Shown piece after piece: positions 57,140 through 64,000 of a stretch of 64,000 bases of DNA. Numbering within the stretch: the first letter of the stretch is position 1; the number at the start of each line of letters is the position of its first letter. The position numbers and the translations under genes were made by a program. The DNA is from Epichloe hybrida (lineage: Eukaryota; Ascomycota; Sordariomycetes; Hypocreales; Clavicipitaceae), in the NCBI GenBank assembly GCA_019022495.1, contig JAFEKR010000006.1, positions 2,666,001 to 2,730,000 on the forward strand, in the 5' to 3' direction. The notes beneath the pieces were generated by a model, which saw only the letters and a program-made list of their open reading frames with translations, did no database searches and was not told the DNA's origin.

Positions 57140-58205
57140 CTAGCAGTCTCTCTTTTTCCTTTGTAGCTAAAGAGCTTAAAAACGTAATAAAAATTAGATT
57201 AAAGGAAAGTGTACACTAGTAAATTCCTTAATAGGAATCCGCTACTCTAATTAGCTATTGCGGTATTAGTTAATTAAATTAATCTGTTATTCCTTACCTA
57301 AGCTCCTGTCTCCTAATATTATAAGTCTCTTTACCTATCCTTTAATATAAATTATTAATTCATTTGAATTAATTAAAGAGGAAAGTAATAAATTTAGCAA
57401 TGCTTTTATTATTACATCCGCTAGATTATTATTGCTATTAATCTATCTAACTTCATAGATCTTATGCCTTTTGTATAATTAATAAAGAGCTATAATATTA
57501 ATTATTAGTCTTTTCTCCTTTGTGGTTCCTAGCTTTATAAGATGTTTATATAATAAAAAAGAATTAGTATAGAGAATTATAGGAATTTAAGGCATCTTCA
57601 ATTAATCCGTGATCTAATATAGAGTCATGGAAATCGCGTAGGTAATATCTACGCCTTGAACTATACTGTATAACTTAGAGGTAAGCGCATTATAAGTAAC
57701 TCTCTTACTCTTTATTAAGCTATATGTAATAATATTACCTTTTATAATAAAGGTATTGTTATCTTGCATTATCTCGTTGCCAATCATAATCACGTATCTA
57801 ATCTATAAGCTTAGATCCTTATTATTAGTAAGTAATCTATTTACAAACATAAAGAGCTTTGCCTCCTTAAGAACTAAAGGAATATATCACAGTCTATGTT
57901 ATTAATTCTTAATTTACTACTTAAGGCATTTATTAAGGCATGTAACCCCTCCTGAGTACGAGGTAAAACTGCTTAGCTTACTACACCCTAACACCCTATT
58001 CCTTCAACTTCTTTTTATCTACCTTACAAAGCTTATTGTTAGGCTTACCCTTATTTTTTAACATCTTCTCCCTTATATTATAAATACTATTAATTATCTT
58101 TAGGTTAGATTTATCTTCCCTTTCCTTTCCTTTACCTTTCTTCTCTTCTACAATATTATTTAATATTTCAGATAGTGCGGTGTCTTTTTTATCACCTTTG
58201 GCCAT
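57140..58205 (-). mobile_element. Retrotransposon pol/gag fragment, RIP-degraded
   Basis: On the minus strand, 57360-57950 reads, with stops, as the RNase H part of a Ty1/copia-type polyprotein (SLIKSKRVTYNALTSKLYSI, VQGVDITYAISMTLY, LIKLGTTKEKRLIINI, NNLADVIIKALL). The NNLAD..IK end is the usual NPADA(M)TK-type terminus. A separate minus-strand open frame at 57996-58205 (MAKGDKKDTALSEILNN, Lys/Glu-rich) may be a gag start from this or another copy. Confidence 0.65.
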
Positions 58206-60234
58206 ACTATTATCTGATCAGTTAGTCGTCAATTGGTTGATTGGTAGCCCATGACCTACTTGGTGATGTAAGGAATTGGATTGGCTGTAATTAAGGATAA
58301 GTTATGTTTTTTTTTTGGGGTTTAAGTTTACCTTAGAGCTTTAAAGGACAAGTTATAAGATAGAAGAGATGTAGAGAGATAGAACAAACATAGTCGCAGA
58401 GAAAGAGGGAATTATGTTAATTTATATTATGAGTAAAACTCGAATAGATCTAAGTTTAACTACGGTCGCGAATTATAACTATATCTTGCGTAATCGCAGC
58501 TATAAAGTTTATTACAAACTTTATATTAACTTTTTAGCCCCTAAATTTGTGGCTTAAAGCTTATTCCTTAATATTTTACCTAACACTACGGTGATTATTA
58601 AATTTGGTTGTTACATGTGGCACTAGCTAGGTATTGCTAGTAATTTTTTTAGTTCCTTGAAAATTAGATGCATTGGCCACAGCCAATGACCCCAAAAAAA
58701 AATTAAAAATCAATTAAGGCATGTAATATTTTCCCTAGAGGGTTCTTAGTGTTAAGCTATAATTAATAGGTTATAGGAAGCTTCTAGTTAATATATAGTT
58801 ATAATATAGCTTCCTTAGGCTTATTATTCTACGTAGTCTTACTTTACTATTAGGGATTAAGGATTAACTTCCTTAATCTTCTAACTCTAGCCTTTCTAGG
58901 TTAATATTAGCAAGTTATTAGTGTTCTAGGTTAAAATACAACTATTAAAGATAAGGGGATTCTTAGCAGTTAATTATTACTTTTCTTTAGCTATAAAATT
59001 AGCCTTCTAGAGCTCTTTCTCTTCTTTTTAGAAGAAGTTATTATTACTTAGTCCTAATATATTATTAGTTTACATTCTAATAATGCTAAAGAGATTCTTA
59101 TTATTTAGGGCTGTGATTAATAAGTAGGGATTGTAGGTTAAGGTTATTATATTAAGGTTATCCCTATAGTAATAGAAGTACATTACCTACTAGTAGGTTC
59201 TAGCCTCTATAATCCTATAAAGAGGTCTAATTAATTTAATTATAGTCCCTTCTAGAAAGAGATATGTAATTTGCTTTGGCAATCTTATAATAATTAGCCT
59301 TGTTAGCACTGTGTGTAATTAAGTGTAGGTGTAAGAACCTAGAAGGTGTGCTAGGAGCCCCAATAGACCAAAAGATCCGCCAATGCTAGCCGTTGCTAAC
59401 ATTGCACCTTACAATTACTTAAGACCTGTACTGTTGCTTGCGCACCCTGTGGGCTGCCCTGTGGGCCTCGCGCCCCACAATCCTACGTATATTGAAATGT
59501 AGGGAGCTAGTTGCCAGCTAGCAACAGCTGTACGGGTGCAAGCTCTATGGTCAGGGACTAATAGGGCTGCAACGTTAAATCAATTAACGCAACGTAACGG
59601 AAGGTTATGGCAGTTATTAACTAATAGAATTTAATTTAGATTACTTTTATAATATCTTATAGAGTAATAGAATTGATTTTAGATATGTTGTACAAGTAAT
59701 GCGGCTATTATTAGTTAAGAGGACTAGCTATCTAGCTAGTTAAAAAGATCTTCTTTCTCTTATAGACTTACTAACTATATTAGTGGATCCGGGCCGCTAA
59801 TAAGGTCTTACGGGCCACTTTTGATTTTCCGCAAAATTCATTTATATACAAAAACCAAAAAATCAACTTACTACTATACTAGCTAGTAACCCGTATGCAC
59901 TAACTTTTGGTCTAAAAAATAACCTTATATAAAGAGAAAGCCCTATCTTTAAGCTTTAATTTACTATATATGAAACTTTTATATAACCTCTAGATAAAGA
60001 GAAAATCATTATTAAAGATAGCTATAGGGTAAGTTATGTGTAGGGTAACCTGCTTACGTCACCCTAGCTTACGTTACCCTAGCTTACCTAATTACTAGTG
60101 GCGTGGTTGTGGCCACACTTGTAGCTATAACGCAATTAACTAATTAGTTATCCACACGGTCGGTCGCAGCTGTTAACAGCTGCGACGTAGTCATTGACAG
60201 CTGCCCTCGCGACTATTGACAGCTGCAGTGTAGC
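58206..60234. other. AT-rich repeat DNA, unassigned
   Basis: RIP-like sequence with islands of higher GC (59330-59590; 60090-60240). The GC islands hold short repeats such as GACAGCTGC around 60190-60228. These may be LTR or gag-leader remains. No gene is visible. Confidence 0.4.
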
Positions 60235-60313
60235 TGTTAGACTTACAAAGCAAGCTAGTAATAAGAAAGTTCTTTAACTAGAAAAGGGCTAAAAATAGGT
60301 CTTATTTTTAACA
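60235..60313 (-). repeat. Probable 3' LTR end of copia element A
   Basis: The segment has TGTTAG...TTAACA ends. On the minus strand it directly follows a purine tract (AAAGGGGG, about 60314-60321), as a 3' LTR follows a polypurine tract. The left limit is uncertain; an alternative TGTT start lies at about 60171. Confidence 0.4.
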
Positions 60314-62346
60314 CCCCCTTTACAAAAGAATTACATTTAAAAGCAATTAGAAGTGTACAAAAAGACTATAGGGTAAAAACAACAACTTTTGATAATAACA
60401 GATAAAAGGGAAAAACAGGAAAAATAAAAGACCCCTTTTTGAATTCCTAGCTATTGTTAAATATAGCTCCCTTTTTAACGTTGTTTTTAGTTCCCTATTA
60501 AAGGGAATTAGTTGTTAGTTTAATAATTATTAAGCCCTAAAAGCTTAATAAAAGCCTAATAAAGAGGTCTAGAAAGAGGTTTCATAAGACTATCTGCAGG
60601 CATTGACTTCGTATCTAGATATTTGATCTTAGCTAAACCCTCTAAAACCTATTACCTAATATAGTTAAACTTTAGTAATGTATGCTTTGTATAACTATGT
60701 AAAGTAGGGTTATAAGCAGTAGTTATAGCGCCTTAATTATCGTAATATATCTGGATAGGGGGAGAAATAGGGGTTTTTAGCTCCTTAAATAAGCCCTGAA
60801 GCCACTGAAGCTCCCGGAAGGTCTCGCAGATAGCATTAGCTTTAGCTTCTAGTGTTAATAAAGCTATTATACTAGCTTTCTTTGATTTCTAGCTAATAGG
60901 TCCGCCAGCTAGCTTGAATAGATAAGTATAGGTTGATTTTGAGGTCTTTTTATTCCCTATAAAATCACTATCACAATAACCTATTAGGCTTTTGCTAACT
61001 AAACCTTTAGGGTCTCCCCTATAGATAATAGCAAGGAATCTAGTCCCTAATAGATACCTTAGCAGATTTTTAGCTGCTTTTAGGTGTTCTATATAAGGGC
61101 TAGCTAGTGTAGTAGATAACCACTGTAGCGTAAAAGCTGTATCAGGCCTTGTAAGCAACATTAGGTACATTATAGTCCCTATAATACACTGATAAAGCTT
61201 GATTTCGCTAGCTATTAAAAGCTTAGTTATCTGCGTAGCTAAAACGCCTAGCTAAAGAGGTATGCTAATAGGCTTACTATCTAGTATATTAAATCATTTT
61301 AAGGCTTCTAATATATACTAAGATTAATGAATTTTCAGTATTCTATTAGGCCTATCTCATATAATTTGAACCCCTAAGAAGAATTCAGCAGGCCCCCTAT
61401 TTTCTATTAGATAGACTTTATGAAGTTCCTTTTTAAGCCTTTAGATATAAGATAAATCCGGTCTAATTAGAAGACAGTCATTAACGTATATAATAACGAA
61501 GGTTTTGGTTGAAGGATTAAAGAAGATAGCTAGGTTAGATATTAGAGGGTTAAATCCTAGGGATTTAAGCACTAAGATTAGCGCTTGTTGCTATTCCCTT
61601 AAGCTTTGTTTCAGGCTATATAAAGACTTCTGTAATAAAATTACTTAATCTTTAGAAGGTTTCTAGCCAAAACTTCTAGCTAATTTAGCTAGTTTAGGAT
61701 TTGCCTCAAGGAATTCAATAAACCCTTCTAGAATAACTATATAAATCTGTTGTTATAGCTTACTATTAAGAAAAGCTCCTATAAAATCGATTTGTTCGAT
61801 TTCCTAGTTATTCCAAGCCGCTAGGGCTAGTAAAATCCTCTAGCTAGAGGGAATGCTTGTGGCAGCGAAGGTCTCTAGGTAATCTAGGCCTTTGATTTGT
61901 ATAAATCCCTTAGCAACGAGTCGAGCCTTATATTTTAAAGGATTATTTTCTTTATCCTTTTTAAGCTTATAAACAAGCCTATTCTTTAGTACTTTTCAGC
62001 CCTTAGGGATTTGATCTTTCCTTATAAATTTAAAAGTACTAGCCTTTAGAAGCTGTTCGTATTCCTTATACGTGGCTTCTATCCATTTATCCCTTTCAGG
62101 GCTGGATATAGCCTGCTTCCAGGTCTTAGGCTCGGGGCTAATAGGATTCTTTTCCTTTAGCTTCTCCTATACCTTAAAGCAGATTTCTTTTATGAAATCT
62201 AGAGAAGAAGGGGAACTAATATCAACATCCATAGGGTTGATATTAGGGTCGAAATCGATAATTTTGTCAAAATCGAGGTCCGAAGTCGAAATCTGATTTC
62301 CTGGTTGAGTTATTGTCAGGTAGGGGTGTAGATAGGTGATAAAAAG
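60314..62346 (-). mobile_element. Ty1/copia retrotransposon relic A (reverse transcriptase-RNase H)
   Basis: On the minus strand the relic reads through the copia reverse transcriptase start (LVYKLKKDKENNPLKYKARL, VAKGFIQIKGLDYLETFA, at about 61830-61990), a mutated catalytic box YVND (61477-61488), LTRPDTAFTLQWLSTTLA (61105-61160) and the RNase H start (LIGYCDSDFIGNKKTSKSTY, about 60930-60990). Frameshifts are few. The damage is mainly stop codons at former Gln and Trp positions and D-to-N changes, as RIP produces. The upstream half (gag, protease, integrase) is missing because copia B begins at 62347. Confidence 0.85.
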
Positions 62347-62533
62347 TGTTCAATTTTATCAATCAGAGGTGCAGACAACAGCCGACTTTTGTACCTAAAG
62401 GGTACACAGTGCGCTATAGTAATAACTAGTCTACGGAGGTACTTCTAATACATTCGTCTCCACTAATGTCTTATCCTAGTTAATGCGCGCCCCTCGCTTA
62501 CATATCTAATGCTTTAGGGAGCTCTTCCTAACA
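62347..62533 (-). repeat. 3' LTR of copia element B
   Basis: 187 bp with TGTT...AACA ends (TGTTCAATTT on the left, CCTAACA on the right). On the minus strand it directly follows a polypurine-like TATAGGGGGTA (62534-62544). It is relatively GC-rich compared with its surroundings. Confidence 0.7.
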
Positions 62534-64000
62534 TACCCCCTATAGCTAAGATAACTATTAAAGCTAATAATCTAAGGTATAGGAAGAGATTATGAATAAT
62601 CTCTAGTGTTATGATTAGGCAGGAATCTCCCTTATACTAATTCTATAGTAAAAGTCCCTATGTATTTAACCTAATAGAGGCTTTATAAAGCTATCTGCAG
62701 GTATCTTAGAGGTCTTTATCTAATTTACCTTAATATTCCCTATTACACACTACTCTTAAATATATATCTAATTTATATTAAGGTACTTAAGGCTAGTTTA
62801 AAGCCTTCCTTCTACATATTCAGTGATTTAGATCGTCTGCTTATTATTATACTAGATAATTAAAAGCGGCGGAACGCGTACGTTAATATCACGAAGTAGC
62901 TTACTAAGAGAAATACGCTCTTTTGCACTATAATTTAGGGCAAAGAGCTCTGCTTCTATGCTTAAAGTTATCACGTAATATTACCTTCCGGACTTCTAAT
63001 TAATCGTAGCGCTATATATAATAAAGACGTAGCCTTATGTTAACTTCTAAGTCTTAGAATTATTGCTAAGTAAAGCATCTATGCTAGAAAACAACGTATT
63101 AAAGCTATCTATACCTAAATATCGCAAGCAGAGCTTCTTCGTGTTCTAAGCGTATAACAGAGTGCCCTACACTAGCTTAATATGCTTTACTAACGGATTT
63201 ATTATAAAAGAGGCTAGCTTTAAAGCTGTAAACGCTGTATTAGGTCTTCCAATAATGCAAAGGTACACTAAAGAGCCTATAATCGCTTTGTAGTAGCTGA
63301 TTTCTTTGTCTAAAGCTTTGTTGTTATTTAGGTAGATTATAGCTATTAGAAGAGGAGCTGCAATTAAGCTCTTCAACTCGTTATTAACAATATTAGGAAT
63401 GAACTTCTGAGCGATCTTTTAAATATATAATTCCTGTGATAACTATATCTCTTTGGTTTCGTGATTTCTAATGATTTTAATACCTAGGAACTACTTTAAT
63501 TCACCTTAGTCCTTAATATCTAGGCCGTTTATTAATTACTTGTGTAATTCTTCGAATTCTACTTCAGATCCGTTAGGGTAAAGCACCATAATATTATCTA
63601 TATAGAAAAACAGGATAAAATCATCCTTTGTGAAGATACATAGGTTTTCTTTCCCTTAGATAAAGCTAAGCTCTAAGAGAAATCTTATTAAATAAAGAAA
63701 CCATTATTAGGGAGCTTCCCGTAGCCTATATAATACTCTGATTATCTTCTAGAGATAACCTTTCGTGTTTATACCCTCTAGGGGCTTATAGAAAATAGGT
63801 TCTTTAAGTTCTACGTATAGGAAGGCATTCTGAATATCATATTGTTAAGTATTAAGATCATTAGCATAATAAACCGCAAGTAGTATTTATAGAGATTAAG
63901 AAGCGAGCGTTATAGCGTAGTTATTAAGGTTATCCTTTGGTTATTAATTACCTTATACTACTATTTAAGCCTTAAACTCTATAACTATGCCTTTTTTATC
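62534..64000 (-). mobile_element. Ty1/copia retrotransposon relic B, cut by window end
   Basis: A minus-strand copia pol relic continuing beyond the window. Recognisable parts are a mutated catalytic box YIDN (63593-63604) followed by IMVLYPNGSEVEFEELHK, KEISYYKAIIGSLVYL with RPNTAFTALKLASFI (63167-63320), and an RNase H segment (GYVFIIYSATINQKSGR, EAELFALNYSAKERISLS, about 62900-63040). Its 3' LTR is 62347-62533. The sequence differs from relic A, so it is a different copia family. Confidence 0.82.

Noticed and set aside
1..64000. CRISPR array, bacterial operons, rRNA genes
   Set aside because: The direct repeats present are tandem minisatellites without spacers; gene structure is eukaryotic; no rRNA sequence was recognised.

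Overview
The window is nuclear DNA of a filamentous ascomycete, most likely a sordariomycete and probably hypocrealean. The genes have short introns (about 50-190 nt, GT..AG, with CTAAC/CTGAC-like branch sites). The protein set is fungal: eisosome Pil1, NatC Naa38, t-UTP Nan1, Ell-like factor and a Lys2-type reductase. Both ends are very AT-rich, full of TpA and stop codons, and hold retroelement relics with CpA-to-TpA changes. This is the usual footprint of repeat-induced point mutation (RIP).

Layout. 1-3650 is RIP-degraded repeat DNA with a tandem 878-bp duplication carrying two LTR-like segments. 3650-51700 is the gene block. In order it holds: a short inverted-repeat element in the promoter of an LSm/NAA38 gene; PIL1 (-); a Polycomb H3K27 methyltransferase (KMT6/EZH2, +); a BAP31-like ER protein (+); a fungal protein of unknown function (-); RPB10 (-) sharing a promoter with NAN1/UTP17 (+); a 2-oxoglutarate/Fe(II) oxygenase (+); a tiny four-exon zinc-finger gene (-); a helix-hairpin-helix protein (-); a small Cys-rich protein (+); an intron-containing tRNA-Leu(AAG) (-); an ELL-like elongation factor (-); a seven-exon dynein light chain (-) that leaves almost no ORF signal; a putative regulator (-); an EFM-type methyltransferase (-); a UPF0390 protein (+); and a nine-exon aminoadipate-reductase-like enzyme (-). 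51900-64000 is again RIP-degraded. It has a Ty3/gypsy relic, an LTR of the same family seen at the left end, a pol fragment, and two nested Ty1/copia relics whose catalytic Asp pairs are mutated.

Most genes are housekeeping (N-terminal acetylation, RNA polymerase, ribosome biogenesis, ER, dynein, chromatin), so no metabolic cluster is evident. The most unusual structure is a family of short non-autonomous inverted-repeat elements. Two copies (18987-19446 and 37030-37390) have perfect 9-bp target duplications and a shared internal motif. A third, different element (4035-4550) has an 8-bp duplication and sits in a promoter. Other points worth checking are a BAP31 reading frame that stays open only through an alternative donor 4 nt downstream, and the Lys2-like gene, which lies against the heterochromatic edge and lacks the N-terminal segment of yeast Lys2.

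All exon structures were derived by hand from splice signals and frame continuity; none has transcript support here.
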